Numbered from the stretch's first letter, positions 50,662 to 59,776 are shown. The stretch is 64,000 nucleotides of DNA from Polyangiaceae bacterium (GCA_019637295.1 JAHBVX010000005.1:464858-528857); one strand, 5' to 3'. Numbers and translations are program-made. The notes: a model not told the origin generated them from the sequence alone.

Positions 50662-52092
50662 TCAGCGGCAGGGCTGCTGCACGTTGGGCTGGCTCGCCTC
50701 GTACGCGCCGCCCTGCAGCAGCGCGCTGCAGGTCCACAGCGTGTTCGCGACGCCGCAGTTGACGTTGGTCTTGTACCCGCTCTTGGTGCAGGTGATGGGG
50801 CAGACCGGGGCGCCGCCGCAGGTCACGTTGGTGGTGTTGTACAGGTAGTTGGGCGTGATGGAGTTGCAGTTCTCCTGGCACGGTGAGCTGCCCAGGTTCA
50901 GGTACTGCCGGGTGGCCGTGGAGTCGCAGTTGTAGTCGAAGCTGCCGTCGCCGCGGTGTGAGGTGTAGTAGGTGGTCTGCCCCGGCTTGGCGTTGGCGTT
51001 GTTGTCGTAGCAGTCCTGGTTGTTGGACACGTATCCGCTCGCGTTCGGTCCCGTGGTCGAGCAGCCGAGGACGGTGTTGCTCGGGGTGCCGAAGCCGTCG
51101 CCGTCCTGGTCCCGGTACCAGTTCACGCACGTCTCGCTCGCGCCGCACGCCTTGCCCCCGCACAGGCAAGTACCGGTGCTGCAGCTGAAGTTGGCGCCGC
51201 CGCAGGCGGAGTTGCAGCACACGTTGCCGGCGCAGTGGCTGCTCTGGCACCAGTTGTTGCCGAGGCAGGCGGAGCCGTTGGTCTTCTTGAGCTCGCACTG
51301 GGCCGCGCCGTTGCAGAAGTAGCCGCTCACGCAGTCCGCGTCCGCGGAGCACGTGGTCTTGCAGGTGGACGGCCCGCACACGTAGGGCGCGCACGACTGA
51401 GTGGTCGCGCCGCAGCTGCCGGTCCCGTTGCAGCGGGGGTTGGTCTGCGTGGTGCCCGAGCAAGTGGACGCGCCGCAGGTCGTGGTGCTGGTCGGGAAGA
51501 CGCAGGCGTTGCCGCCGTTGCACTTGCCGCTGCAGGTGCTGCCCGCGGTGCCGGTGCCGCCACACTCCAGCTCCGGGTCGTTGCCCGCCGGGTACGGCTG
51601 GCAGGAGCCGAGAGAGCCGGCCTGGGCGCAGCTCTCGCAGGGCGCGGTGCAGGTCGTGTTGCAGCACACGCCATCCACGCAGTTGCCGCTCAGGCAAAGG
51701 GTGCCGGTGGTGCAGGCGGTGCCGTTGGGGTGGTAGACGGGACCCGCCTCCACGGCGGCGTCTTCGCCGGCGTCCGCGCCCGCGTCCGTCTGGCCCCCCG
51801 AGCCGCCCTGTCCGGCCGAGCCGCTGCTGCCGCTGGCCCCGCTGCTACCGCTGGCCCCGCTGCTGCCGCTGCTGCCGCTGCTGCCGCCGCTGCCGCCGCT
51901 GCCGCTCGTGCCGCCGCTGCCGCTCGTGCCGCCGCTGCCGCTCGTGCCGCCGCTGCCGCCGCTGCCGCTGTCCGCCCCGGCGCTGCCACCGCTGGCCCCG
52001 CCCGGCTCGAACGACTCGCTCGAGCAGCCCGCGAGCACCAAGGCGCCCACGCCCATCACCAGACCCACCATCGTTGCCACTGACTTGTTCAT
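50662..52092 (-). CDS. Cys-rich lipoprotein with Ser/Gly spacer
   Basis: 476 residues from ATG 52092. Lipobox VLAGCSS, then a spacer of about 75 residues made of GGSGGTSGS and GASGSSG units, then about 370 residues with more than 40 Cys in repeated short modules (CLSGNCVDGVCCN, CSGKCNGGNACVF, CSADADCVSGYFC, CQSSHCAGNVCCN), plus a DRDQDGDGFG-like putative calcium loop (YRDQDGDGFGTP). The mature protein is probably a disulfide-rich rod on the outer membrane. Similar proteins are common in Polyangiales; no function is known. Confidence 0.88.
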   Translation of the reverse strand: MNKSVATMVGLVMGVGALVLAGCSSESFEPGGASGGSAGADSGSGGSGGTSGSGGTSGSGGTSGSGGSGGSSGSSGSSGASGSSGASGSSGSAGQGGSGGQTDAGADAGEDAAVEAGPVYHPNGTACTTGTLCLSGNCVDGVCCNTTCTAPCESCAQAGSLGSCQPYPAGNDPELECGGTGTAGSTCSGKCNGGNACVFPTSTTTCGASTCSGTTQTNPRCNGTGSCGATTQSCAPYVCGPSTCKTTCSADADCVSGYFCNGAAQCELKKTNGSACLGNNWCQSSHCAGNVCCNSACGGANFSCSTGTCLCGGKACGASETCVNWYRDQDGDGFGTPSNTVLGCSTTGPNASGYVSNNQDCYDNNANAKPGQTTYYTSHRGDGSFDYNCDSTATRQYLNLGSSPCQENCNSITPNYLYNTTNVTCGGAPVCPITCTKSGYKTNVNCGVANTLWTCSALLQGGAYEASQPNVQQPCR

Positions 52093-52315
52093 CTCGTCCG
52101 CACTCCCGCGCGGGGCGTCTACGCGCGACGCGGCCCCGGCACCACTGACTTCCGCCCGTTCCCGCGATGCGAGAACCGGCGTCGACGCTAGCACGACTCG
52201 ACCGCGAGCCGGCAAGCCCCGCCACAGCTGTAGAATTTGTAGTTATTCGAGCGTCCACGGCGCGACGTGAACTGGGGCTAGTCGGCGGGCGGGTCCCGGC
52301 AGTTGCGTGGAGACT

Positions 52316-52930
52316 TCACGCGCCCAGCGCCGCGAGCAGCGCCGCGGGCTCGTCCCGGGGGGCGGAGACCGCCGCCACGCCGTCGGCGCCCGCAGCCAAG
52401 CACGCCCGCGCCGTCGCCGAGCTCACGCCGCCGAGGGCGTACACCCGCCCGCCGGAGGTGGGCCGCGCTCGCGCCTGCCGCAGCGCGGACAGGGCCGAGA
52501 TGCCGAGCGCGGGCGCGCCCTTGCGCGCTGCGACGATGGGCGAGAGCAGCACCGCGTCGACGCCGGCGTCGTCGAGGGTGCGTGCCGCCGCGGCGACCGA
52601 GTGGGCCGCGCGAGAGACGAACCCGCGGAACAGGCGCCGCGCATCGACGGTCGCGACGCTCTGCTCCCCGAGGTGCAGCGCGTCGGCCTCGAGCAGCAGC
52701 GCGACGTCGATGCGATCGGCCACCGACAGCCACTGCCGGGCCTGTCGCGTGCGACTGCGCAGCGCGCGTCCGGCCGCGAGCGCCTCGCGCACCGGCAGAC
52801 CCGGGAACCGGAGCAAGACCAGCACGCTCTCGGGCGCCGCAGCGCTCGTGAGCGCCGTCATCGCGTCGACCACGACAGGCCAGCCACAGGCCGCGCTGTC
52901 CGTGATCGCGATCAGCCGGGGCGCGATCAT
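52316..52930 (-). CDS. thiE: thiamine-phosphate synthase / TenI-like protein
   Basis: 204 residues from ATG 52930, overlapping the upstream stop (ATGA). TIM-barrel of the ThiE/TenI superfamily: DRIDVALLLEADALHLGEQS, GVDAVLLSPIVAARKGAPALG and the phosphate-binding end YALGGVSS...GADGVAAVSA. ThiE joins hydroxymethylpyrimidine diphosphate to thiazole phosphate; TenI is the thiazole tautomerase. The region where ThiE carries its Thr/Ser-Lys pyrophosphate loop reads ARKGAPALG, so TenI-like activity is an alternative. thiG lies 2 kb upstream in the same direction. Confidence 0.75.
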   Translation of the reverse strand: MIAPRLIAITDSAACGWPVVVDAMTALTSAAAPESVLVLLRFPGLPVREALAAGRALRSRTRQARQWLSVADRIDVALLLEADALHLGEQSVATVDARRLFRGFVSRAAHSVAAAARTLDDAGVDAVLLSPIVAARKGAPALGISALSALRQARARPTSGGRVYALGGVSSATARACLAAGADGVAAVSAPRDEPAALLAALGA

Positions 52931-53190
52931 CGCTTCGCGGCGTCGTCGCGCTCGAGGTCCTCGCGCGCCATCAGCGCGAAGCGACTGTTCGGATAGCGCG
53001 CGACGATGTGCTGCAGCGTGGAGCGCCACGCCTCCTTCTCACCGCGCGCCTTGAACTCTTCAGCCAAGCCGTACAGTGCTTCACCCGGCGGTTCGTAGCG
53101 ACGCTGCGCGTGGTCCGGCTCGCCCGAGCACTGCAGGGGCGCCCGATACAGCGAGCCCAAGGCGACGAGCGTGGCGAGGGAGAGGCGCAA
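52927..53190 (-). CDS. small TPR-like secreted or lipoprotein-like protein
   Basis: 87 residues. A hydrophobic start (LSLATLVALGSLYRAPLQC) may be a signal peptide with a Cys at 21, though the lipobox is poor. The rest is one helical repeat pair (YGLAEEFKARGEKEAWRSTLQHIVARYPNSRFAL), a single TPR-like hairpin with the NSRFAL ending seen in BamD-like TPRs. Its stop overlaps the thiE start, but a functional link to thiamine is not evident. Confidence 0.6.
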   Translation of the reverse strand: MRLSLATLVALGSLYRAPLQCSGEPDHAQRRYEPPGEALYGLAEEFKARGEKEAWRSTLQHIVARYPNSRFALMAREDLERDDAAKR

Positions 53191-53253
53191 GACGTGAGCT
53201 CCGATCCAGCTGCTCTATAGCGCGGCCCCGACGCCCGGCGCCAGCCCAGCGGC

Positions 53254-53673
53254 TCAGCTCTTCTTGTTGCGCCAGCTGACCACCCACCAGCCGAGCGCCG
53301 CGCCCGCGACGTCCGCGACCCAGTCGAGCCACTCCGCCGAGCGATGCGGCAGCGCCATCTGGTACAGCTCGAGCAGCCCGCCGAGCGCGCTGGCGGTCGC
53401 GAACGCGAGCACCGCAACGCGCTCGTTCGTGAGCGTCGTCGACAGGTAGCGCAGAGCCCGGTACACCGTCAGCTGCATGCCGAAGAAAGCCAAGGCGTGC
53501 AGCGCTTTGTCGCCGAGCTGAAGGGCAGACGCGGGCACGGCCGAGCCGCGCAGCCCGCCGCCATAGAACACGGCCAGCACGTACAGCCCGGCTGGCACGA
53601 CGTTCAGGAAGAACCCTCCGCGCGGCTCGTCCGGCGAGTGCGACGGCTCAGCGGGATGCTCGGTCTCCGTCAC
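53254..53673 (-). CDS. VanZ-like membrane protein
   Basis: 139 residues from GTG 53673, overlapping the stop of the MFS gene. Three to four membrane helices and the VanZ-like signature HALAFFGMQL followed by LLELYQMALPHRSAEWLDWVADVAGAALGW. VanZ confers low-level teicoplanin resistance in enterococci by an unknown route; most relatives have no known role. An acidic Pro/Glu tail of about 20 residues leads the protein. Confidence 0.88.
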   Translation of the reverse strand: MTETEHPAEPSHSPDEPRGGFFLNVVPAGLYVLAVFYGGGLRGSAVPASALQLGDKALHALAFFGMQLTVYRALRYLSTTLTNERVAVLAFATASALGGLLELYQMALPHRSAEWLDWVADVAGAALGWWVVSWRNKKS

Positions 53674-54887
53674 AGCGCGGCGGTCTCCTCGAGCTCTTTG
53701 TTCCGCGTCTCCGGGAGCAGCAAGAAGATCAGGACCACGGCGATGATCGGGAAGATCGCGGTGAGCCGCACGGCCGGGCCCCAGCCGAGCTGCCCGGCGA
53801 GGAGGCCGATGCCGAGGGGACTGAGGACGTAGCCCACGCGACCGATCAGGTTGTTCGCCCAGGAGAAGGCGTCCGCCCGCAGATCCGTGGGGAACAGCTC
53901 GGTGCTGTAGGCGTTGAGCACGGGCAAGACCGCGCTGGCGCCGAAGATGCCGAAGGCCAGCGCACCCGTCAGCGCCCACTGCCCCTCGAGGCTGTAGCTG
54001 AGGAACACGCCGAGGGAGGCCAGCCCGAAGATCACCGCGGCGCCGAGCTGACGACCGATCACGTCGATGAGCTTCCCGGAGAGGAACACCAGGGGCATGG
54101 CGGCGACGGCGGCGATGCTGATGGCGAGTCCGACTTGACCATCCGTGAAGGAACGCTCGGCCACGGCGAACTCCTTCCAAAAGGTGATGCCGTTCTGGGT
54201 GCAGACGTAGGTCAAGAGCCAGATCAGCCCGAGCTGCAGGACTCGCTTGCGATACGGCGTGCGCATCACGTGCATCAGGGGCCGAGCCCGCGCGGGTTCC
54301 TTCACTTGCTCGCTGAAGCGCTGGGTCTCTCGCAGGTTGCGGCGCGCGTACGCCAAGATCACCAGCGGGATGATCCCGACGAAGTACACCGTGCGCCAAC
54401 CCCAGGGGGCCTTCAAGAGCAGCGGCACCACCCCGGCGCAGAACACCGAGCCCAGGCTGGCGAAGGCGTTGATGACGCCGAGCACCATGCCGCGACGCGC
54501 GGCGGGGAACTCCTCGGCCGCGATGACCATGCTGGTGGCCCACTCGCCGATCAGGAACACCCGCGCGATCATCTGGAAGATGGCGAACACCCAGATGTTC
54601 GGCGCGAACCCGGTGAGGAAGGTGAACACGGTGTAGCCGGCGATGGTGGCGGTGAGCACCCGACGCCGGCCCCACTTGTCCGCCTTGCGCACGAGCAGGT
54701 ACGCCAGCACCGTGCCCACGTTGATGAAGGCCACGAGCGCGCCCGCTTGGCCCTCGCTGATGCCCATCTCCTGCCGCAGGTTGGGTAGGATCTGCGTGAG
54801 GGCCAGGAAGTCGTAGCCCTCGAAGAAGGTGGCCACGCTCAAGAACACGAACAGCCGCCGCTGATAGGGCGTAAAGGGCTCGCTCAC
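53670..54887 (-). CDS. MFS transporter
   Basis: 405 residues from GTG 54887. Twelve hydrophobic segments and the sugar/metabolite:H+ signature: KADKWGRRRVL between helices 2 and 3, EEFPAARRG, and a second half with LIDVIGRQLG and ELFPTDLRADAFSWANN. It closely follows the architecture of the SP/MHS branch (shikimate, benzoate, sugar carriers). The substrate cannot be read; position between thiG and a VanZ gene makes a thiamine precursor possible but unproven. Confidence 0.9.
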   Translation of the reverse strand: MSEPFTPYQRRLFVFLSVATFFEGYDFLALTQILPNLRQEMGISEGQAGALVAFINVGTVLAYLLVRKADKWGRRRVLTATIAGYTVFTFLTGFAPNIWVFAIFQMIARVFLIGEWATSMVIAAEEFPAARRGMVLGVINAFASLGSVFCAGVVPLLLKAPWGWRTVYFVGIIPLVILAYARRNLRETQRFSEQVKEPARARPLMHVMRTPYRKRVLQLGLIWLLTYVCTQNGITFWKEFAVAERSFTDGQVGLAISIAAVAAMPLVFLSGKLIDVIGRQLGAAVIFGLASLGVFLSYSLEGQWALTGALAFGIFGASAVLPVLNAYSTELFPTDLRADAFSWANNLIGRVGYVLSPLGIGLLAGQLGWGPAVRLTAIFPIIAVVLIFLLLPETRNKELEETAAL

Positions 54888-54919
54888 GCTCGACTCCGGC
54901 GCTCCCCTGCCCGCGCCAG

Positions 54920-55696
54920 TCACTCGATCACGCCGTCGAGGGGGCTCGAGGCGCTGGCGTGCAGTCGGCGCGGCATGCGCCCGGCGAGGAAGGCCTTGCG
55001 ACCCGCGCTGACCGCCTCCTTCATGGCCTCGGCCATCAAGACCGGCTCCCGCGCGCTCGCGATGGCGGTGTTCAGCAGCACGCCATGGCAACCGAGCTCG
55101 AGCGCGATGGCCGCGTCGCTCGCGGTGCCCACGCCAGCGTCCACGATCACCGGCACCTTCGCCTGCTCCAGGATGATGCGCAGGTTGTACGGGTTGCGAA
55201 TACCGAGCCCCGAGCCGATGGGCGCCGCCAGCGGCATCACCGCGGCGCAGCCCACGTCCTCGAGCTTGCGGCACACGATCGGATCATCCAAGCAGTAGGG
55301 CAGCACCGTGAACCCCTCCTTCACCAGCAGCTTGGCCGCCTCCACGGTCTGCTCGTTGTCCGGGTAGAGCGTGCGTTCGTCGCCGATGACCTCGAGCTTC
55401 ACCAGCTCCGCGATGCCGAGCTCCCGCGCGAGGCGCAGGGTGCGCACCGCGTCGTCGGCGGTGGTGCAACCGGCCGTGTTCGGCAGCAGCGTCCAGGGGC
55501 CGGTGGTGAGCAGCTTCATCAGCGAGCCGGCGCTCTTGTCCGACAGATCCACCCGGCGCAGCGCGACGGTGACCACCTCGGCGCCGGAGGCCTCGAGCGC
55601 GGCGCGGGTCTGCTCCACGTCGCGATACTTGCCCGTGCCCACGAACAGCCGCGAGCTGAACGTGTGTCGGCCGATGTGCAGCGGATCCGGGGACAT
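54920..55696 (-). CDS. thiG: thiazole synthase
   Basis: 258 residues. (beta/alpha)8 barrel with the family markers [34 protein letters not shown] with the Schiff-base Lys, [12 protein letters not shown] and [12 protein letters not shown]. It forms the thiazole ring of thiamine from deoxyxylulose phosphate, dehydroglycine and ThiS-thiocarboxylate. No thiS, thiF or thiO gene is adjacent, which is unusual, so these must be elsewhere. No TPP riboswitch was recognised in the 60 bases before it. Confidence 0.96.
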   Translation of the reverse strand: MSPDPLHIGRHTFSSRLFVGTGKYRDVEQTRAALEASGAEVVTVALRRVDLSDKSAGSLMKLLTTGPWTLLPNTAGCTTADDAVRTLRLARELGIAELVKLEVIGDERTLYPDNEQTVEAAKLLVKEGFTVLPYCLDDPIVCRKLEDVGCAAVMPLAAPIGSGLGIRNPYNLRIILEQAKVPVIVDAGVGTASDAAIALELGCHGVLLNTAIASAREPVLMAEAMKEAVSAGRKAFLAGRMPRRLHASASSPLDGVIE

Positions 55697-55756
55697 GATG
55701 CGTCACGACTACCGCCTCGCGCTTGCGCCGGCAAGCGGCGCCGCAACGGGACCGGG

Positions 55757-56551
55757 TCAGCGCGCGCGAAACACCGTGACGCCGGGCGCCAGCTCCTCGC
55801 TCGCATGCCCGAGGGCGCGCACCCGGCTGACCTCGCTGCGCGCCACGAGCAGCACGCCGTCGTCCGCGAGCGCGCGCAGGAGGCCCGAGACCACCCGCTC
55901 GGCGGCGTCGTCCCCGAAGTAGATGAGCACGTTCTTGCACAGGACCAGCTCCCAGCGCCCGGGCGGCGGTCCGGCGAGGGCGTCGCGTACCTGAAACGTC
56001 ACGAGCTGACGCAGCGGGTCCACCACGCGCACCCGCGCGCCGTCCTCCGAGCGCGCCAGGTACCGCTCGCGCAGGGGCGGCGGCAGGTGCTCTGCGGCGC
56101 TCGCTGGATACTCGCCCCGCGCCGCCGTCGCGATCGCTCGCTCGCTGCGATCCGTGCCCACCACGCGGGCGGCGCTCGTGTGCCCCGCGGCGCGCGCCAG
56201 GATCATGGCCAGCGTCCAGGTCTCTTCGCCGCTGGAGCAGCCCACCGAGAGCGCGCGCAGCCGACCCTGCGCGAGCCACGGCTCCGCGCGGCTCGCGAGG
56301 GCGTCCCAGTGCGCCGGATCCCGGAAGAACCGCGTCTCACCGACCCGCAGCACGTCAGCCAGCGCGCTCAGCCGTTCGGGACTGCTGCGCAGCAGCGCGA
56401 GCGCGTCATCGACGCCGCCGGCCTCGGCGCTCAGCTCGTCGAGGGCGCGCTCGAGGCGCGCCGTCACCCAGCTGCCGCCCCGCAAGCCCACGCCGTGGCT
56501 GCGCTCGAGCAGCCCGGACAGGACGGCCAGCGCGGCGGCGCGGTCCGTCAC
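55757..56551 (-). CDS. cheR: CheR-type protein methyltransferase
   Basis: 264 residues from GTG 56551, overlapping the cheW stop (GTGA). An N-terminal helical CheR domain (ETRFFRDPAHWDAL) is followed by the SAM-binding domain: LSVGCSSGEETWTLAM, GTDRSERAIATAARGEYP and LVLCKNVLIYF. CheR methylates glutamates on chemoreceptors. No cheA, cheB or receptor gene is in the window. CheW and CheR are paired here as in partial chemosensory clusters of myxobacteria. Confidence 0.93.
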   Translation of the reverse strand: MTDRAAALAVLSGLLERSHGVGLRGGSWVTARLERALDELSAEAGGVDDALALLRSSPERLSALADVLRVGETRFFRDPAHWDALASRAEPWLAQGRLRALSVGCSSGEETWTLAMILARAAGHTSAARVVGTDRSERAIATAARGEYPASAAEHLPPPLRERYLARSEDGARVRVVDPLRQLVTFQVRDALAGPPPGRWELVLCKNVLIYFGDDAAERVVSGLLRALADDGVLLVARSEVSRVRALGHASEELAPGVTVFRAR

Positions 56552-57048
56552 GTCTCGGCCTCTCCGCCCGAGAGCCGAGCGATGGGCTCCGAGTCGAACA
56601 GCGCCGAGACGTCGAGCACGCCGCAGGGCGGCGCCGTGGCGATCACCCCCACCACCAGCTGTCGCACCGCCTCGGACGCGGTCGAGGGCAGCGGCTCGAG
56701 GCCCGCGTCGGGCACGTCCCGCAGTCCGCCGAGCTCGTCCACGAGCAGGCCGGCTCGGCGCCGGGGCGCCCGCGACTCGCGCACCACGACGATGCGCGCG
56801 TCCGGGCTCGGCGACGACGCCTGCGCCGGGCCCGCGAGCAGCGCGCCCACGTCGAGCACGGGCAGGACCTCGCCGCGCAGGCTGATGACCCCGGCCAGCT
56901 CGTCGGGGGCGTGAAAGACCCGCGTCAGGGGACGGAGGCCGATGACCTCTTGCACCTCTTCGACCCGCACGCCGTACAGCGAGCCGCGCACCACGACGGC
57001 GATGCAGCGCGGCGCGCTCTTCGCTCGTGTCGGCTGAGCGGGCTCCAC
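56548..57048 (-). CDS. cheW: CheW-like adaptor
   Basis: 166 residues from GTG 57048. CheW fold: CIAVVVRGSLYGVRVEEVQEVIGLRPLTRV, the GVISLRGEVLPVLDV receptor/kinase-contact segment, and LLVDELGGLRDV. CheW bridges receptors to CheA. It lies 25 bases after the acyltransferase gene and is coupled to cheR. With no CheA nearby it must join a kinase encoded elsewhere. Confidence 0.9.
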   Translation of the reverse strand: MEPAQPTRAKSAPRCIAVVVRGSLYGVRVEEVQEVIGLRPLTRVFHAPDELAGVISLRGEVLPVLDVGALLAGPAQASSPSPDARIVVVRESRAPRRRAGLLVDELGGLRDVPDAGLEPLPSTASEAVRQLVVGVIATAPPCGVLDVSALFDSEPIARLSGGEAET

Positions 57049-57073
57049 GAGCGGGACCGTAGAGCAACTGGGG

Positions 57074-57967
57074 CTACGATGGAACGGCGGAGGCAGAGCC
57101 CGAGACGACGGGCGCGTCGGCCGCGTCCTTCCAGCGGCGGTGCATCCACAGCCAGTCCGCCGGATGCTCGCGCACGAAGCCCTCGAGCGCCGCGGTCGCG
57201 CGCAGCATGGCGCTCTCGGCCCAGCGCCGGCTCGGCCGCGGGGGCGGCTCGAGGACCGCGGCCACCACGACGGCGTGCGAGCCGTCCGCGCGGCGATGCG
57301 CGAACGCGAGCACGAGCGGGACGCGTGCGCGCAGCGCGAGCAGCGCCGGCGCGAGATCGACCCGCGCCTCGGCCCCCAGGAACGGCGCGATGACCGTGCC
57401 TCGCGCTCGCTCCGGCGCCTGGTCGATGAGCATCGCCACGCGCGAGCCCCGGCGGATGGCCGCGAGCGCCTCACGCGCCGCCCGACCCGCCGACACCAGC
57501 TGCACCCCGCGCCGGGCGCGGGTGCGCTGCCACACGCGATCGAGCAGCCCCACGCTCAGGTGCTTGGTCACCACGCACAGGGGCGCGTCGGCGGCAGCCG
57601 CGCACGCGAGCCAGTCCCAGTTGCCCGTGTGCGCGGTGGCCACCACGCACGGGCGGCCGAGGGCGAGCACGTCCGTCGCGGCGCTCGGTCGCCGCAGGCG
57701 CGGCGCGATACGCCCACGTCCATCGAGGCCCAGCGCCAGCAGCTCGAGCGCGCCACGACCCAGCCGCCGGTACATCGCCGCTGCCACCCGCGCCGGCTCG
57801 GCGATCCCGGCGCGCCGCAGGCTGCCGAGCACGTGAGCGCGACGCACCCCGAGCAACGTACCCACGACGAACCCCAGCGCTGCCCCGAGCGCACGACACA
57901 GCCAATCCACCCCGCGGGGTGCGCGGCCCGCGTCCCAGGTCACCCGGGCGCCCCCGGCAGGGCTCAC
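57074..57967 (-). CDS. LpxL/HtrB-like lysophospholipid acyltransferase
   Basis: 297 residues from GTG 57967, overlapping the preceding stop (GTGA). One N-terminal membrane helix (LGAALGFVVGTLLG), then the acyltransferase domain with the catalytic HTGNWD (HxxxxD), IDQAPERARGTVIAPFLGAEARVDLAP and the closing WLWMHRRWK, the signature of lipid A late acyltransferases. It would add a secondary acyl chain to lipid A or a related lipid at the inner membrane's cytoplasmic face. It sits in one row with a small gene, cheW and cheR. Confidence 0.93.
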   Translation of the reverse strand: MSPAGGARVTWDAGRAPRGVDWLCRALGAALGFVVGTLLGVRRAHVLGSLRRAGIAEPARVAAAMYRRLGRGALELLALGLDGRGRIAPRLRRPSAATDVLALGRPCVVATAHTGNWDWLACAAAADAPLCVVTKHLSVGLLDRVWQRTRARRGVQLVSAGRAAREALAAIRRGSRVAMLIDQAPERARGTVIAPFLGAEARVDLAPALLALRARVPLVLAFAHRRADGSHAVVVAAVLEPPPRPSRRWAESAMLRATAALEGFVREHPADWLWMHRRWKDAADAPVVSGSASAVPS

Positions 57968-58254
57968 ACGAACCCAGCCCGCCGCGTCGAGGTCTGGCCC
58001 GCGTCCACGGCGCCCGCGAACACGTCTTCGATGGCGAGCACGAACAGCTCGCCCTTGACGGTGCGAGCGTGCACCAAGCCGGCGTCGCGCTTCAGCGCCG
58101 AGATGCGCGACACGGTCAAGCTCACGCCGCTCGAGGCCGAGTACAAGGTCAGGTGGCGGCCCTCCGCCAGCGCCTGGAAGCCCTCTTTGTCCTTCTTGGC
58201 CGCCTCGGCAGCGCCGAGCAGGGCCTGCAGGTGCTCATCGGTCATGGGCCGCAC
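57964..58254 (-). CDS. small conserved-looking protein, hypothetical
   Basis: 96 residues; MRPMTDEHLQ could also start at the second Met (58245). A helical first half (ALLGAAEAAKKDKEGFQALAEG) and a beta-rich second half (LTLYSASSGVSLTVSRISALKR, LFVLAIEDVFAG). No signal peptide or membrane helix. It looks like a short alpha/beta domain. Coupled by a 4-base overlap to the acyltransferase gene. Confidence 0.68.
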   Translation of the reverse strand: MRPMTDEHLQALLGAAEAAKKDKEGFQALAEGRHLTLYSASSGVSLTVSRISALKRDAGLVHARTVKGELFVLAIEDVFAGAVDAGQTSTRRAGFV

Positions 58255-58382
58255 ACAGGCGCGATCTGCGCGCCCGCGTCAAGTCACTTCGCGCCCGCGG
58301 CGCCGCCGGTGAGGCGACGACCCGGTCCGGTTCCCGCTGGCTCCCCCCTCGACTATCGTCCGTCCCGCGCCCTCGAGACTCC

Positions 58383-59180
58383 GTGCCTCCCCCCGCCGAA
58401 ACGCCCTACGACACCCCCGAGCCGCACCTGCTCGTCGAGCGGGTGTGCAAGCAGTACGGCGACTTCTTCGCCCTGCGGGACATCGACATGTCGGTGCAGC
58501 GCGGGAACGTCGTGGTCATCATCGGCGGCTCCGGCGCCGGCAAGACCACGCTGATGAAGATCCTGATCGGCCTCGACAAGCCGACCACGGGGCGCGTGGT
58601 GGTCGACGGCGTGGACATCGCGCCCCTCGGCGAGACCGCCATGAACACCGTGCGCCGGAAGATGGGCATGGTGTTTCAGTACTCCGCGCTGCTCGACTCC
58701 TTGAACGTGATGGACAACGTCGCGTTCCCGCTGCGCGAGCACACCAAGCTGCGCGAGAAAGAGATCCGGCAGCGCGTGCTCGAGAAGCTGTCCGTCCTCG
58801 GCCTCGAGGACATCGACAAACGCTTCCCGAGCCAGCTCTCGGGCGGCATGAAGAAGCGCGTGGGTCTGGCGCGAGCGCTGATGCTCGAGCCCGAGGTGCT
58901 GATGTACGACGAGCCCACCAGCGGGCTCGATCCCATCAGCTGCCGCATGGTCGACGATCTGATCCAGGAGACGCGGCACCGCTTCGGCGTGACCAGCATC
59001 GTCATCAGCCACGACATGGCCGGCGCGCTGCGCATCGCCGACTACATCTACCTCTTGTCCGCGGGGGAGGTGGCCGCCCACGGCACACCCGAGCAACTGG
59101 TGGACAGCAGCCACCCGCTGGTGCGCCAGTTCCTCGACTCCAGCGGCATCTCCACCGAGGCCATCCTGGCGGAGCGCTGA
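58383..59180 (+). CDS. MlaF-type ABC ATPase, orphan
   Basis: 265 residues from GTG 58383. MlaF/Mkl family with every ATPase motif intact: Walker A GGSGAGKT at 48-55, Gln99, signature LSGGM at 152-156, Asp176-Glu177, and switch His210 in VISHD. It can therefore work as a homodimer, unlike the two ATPases of the 9.7-13.8 kb locus. No MlaE or MCE gene is beside it, so it may serve a permease encoded elsewhere. It converges on the WbpD-like gene with a 2-base gap. Confidence 0.93.
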   Translation: MPPPAETPYDTPEPHLLVERVCKQYGDFFALRDIDMSVQRGNVVVIIGGSGAGKTTLMKILIGLDKPTTGRVVVDGVDIAPLGETAMNTVRRKMGMVFQYSALLDSLNVMDNVAFPLREHTKLREKEIRQRVLEKLSVLGLEDIDKRFPSQLSGGMKKRVGLARALMLEPEVLMYDEPTSGLDPISCRMVDDLIQETRHRFGVTSIVISHDMAGALRIADYIYLLSAGEVAAHGTPEQLVDSSHPLVRQFLDSSGISTEAILAER

Positions 59181-59182
59181 GC

Positions 59183-59776
59183 TCACTCTTCCGTCGGCTC
59201 GAGGCAGAGCGCGTCGGCCACCAGGCGGTAGCGCTCGCCCGTCGCGGGGCACAGCCCGAGGCCGTCGCGCAGGTGCAGCCGCTCGCCGTGGCGGCTGACC
59301 CACCCGCGATGGCGCGCCGGCGCGCCGACGACCAACTCGTGAGCGCGCACGTCCCGGGTGACGACGGCGCCAGCCGCCACGAACGAGTAGCGCCCCAGGG
59401 TCACGCCGGGCAGCACGGTGGCGTTGGCTCCGACGGTCGCGCCCTCCTTCACGCGCACGACCGTGCGCTCGAACTCGTGACGGCGCACCACGTGCGCCCG
59501 GGGCCGCAGCACGTTCGCGATGACCACGCTCGGGCCCAGGAACACCTCGTCCTCGAGCACGACGCCGTCGAACACGCTCACGTGGTTCTGCAGCCGGCAG
59601 CCGCGACCGATGCGCGCGCTCGGCGCGACGTAGCAGCCGAGCCCGAGGGAGGAGCCCTCGCCGATCACCGCACCGCTGCGGACATGGCAGAAGCACCAGA
59701 CCCGGACCTGCGCGCCGATCTCCACGGGCTCTTCCACGATGGCGCTCGGGTGCACGGTGGCGCTGGGGTCGATCAC
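59183..59776 (-). CDS. hexapeptide-repeat acetyltransferase (WbpD-like)
   Basis: 197 residues. Left-handed beta-helix built from [LIV]Gxxxx hexapeptides (GAVIGEGSSLGLGCYVAPSARIGRG; VVRVKEGATVGANATVLPGVTLG) and the acetyl-CoA end AGAVVTRDVRAHELVVG.PA. It most resembles the N-acetyltransferases WbpD/WlbB/FdtC that acetylate UDP- or dTDP-linked amino sugars for LPS O-antigen. The DegT aminotransferase at 60706 is the natural partner, since the WbpE/WbpD pair aminates then acetylates, but here an outer-membrane protein gene lies between on the opposite strand. Confidence 0.88.
   Translation of the reverse strand: MIDPSATVHPSAIVEEPVEIGAQVRVWCFCHVRSGAVIGEGSSLGLGCYVAPSARIGRGCRLQNHVSVFDGVVLEDEVFLGPSVVIANVLRPRAHVVRRHEFERTVVRVKEGATVGANATVLPGVTLGRYSFVAAGAVVTRDVRAHELVVGAPARHRGWVSRHGERLHLRDGLGLCPATGERYRLVADALCLEPTEE

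Noticed and set aside
52316..54887. MFS transporter proposed as a thiamine-precursor carrier from its place between thiG and thiE
   Set aside because: Family signature fits general sugar/organic acid carriers; no THI regulatory element links the genes, so position alone is insufficient.
55697..55756. Possible TPP riboswitch before thiG
   Set aside because: The gap is only 60 bases and lacks the conserved thi-box segments.
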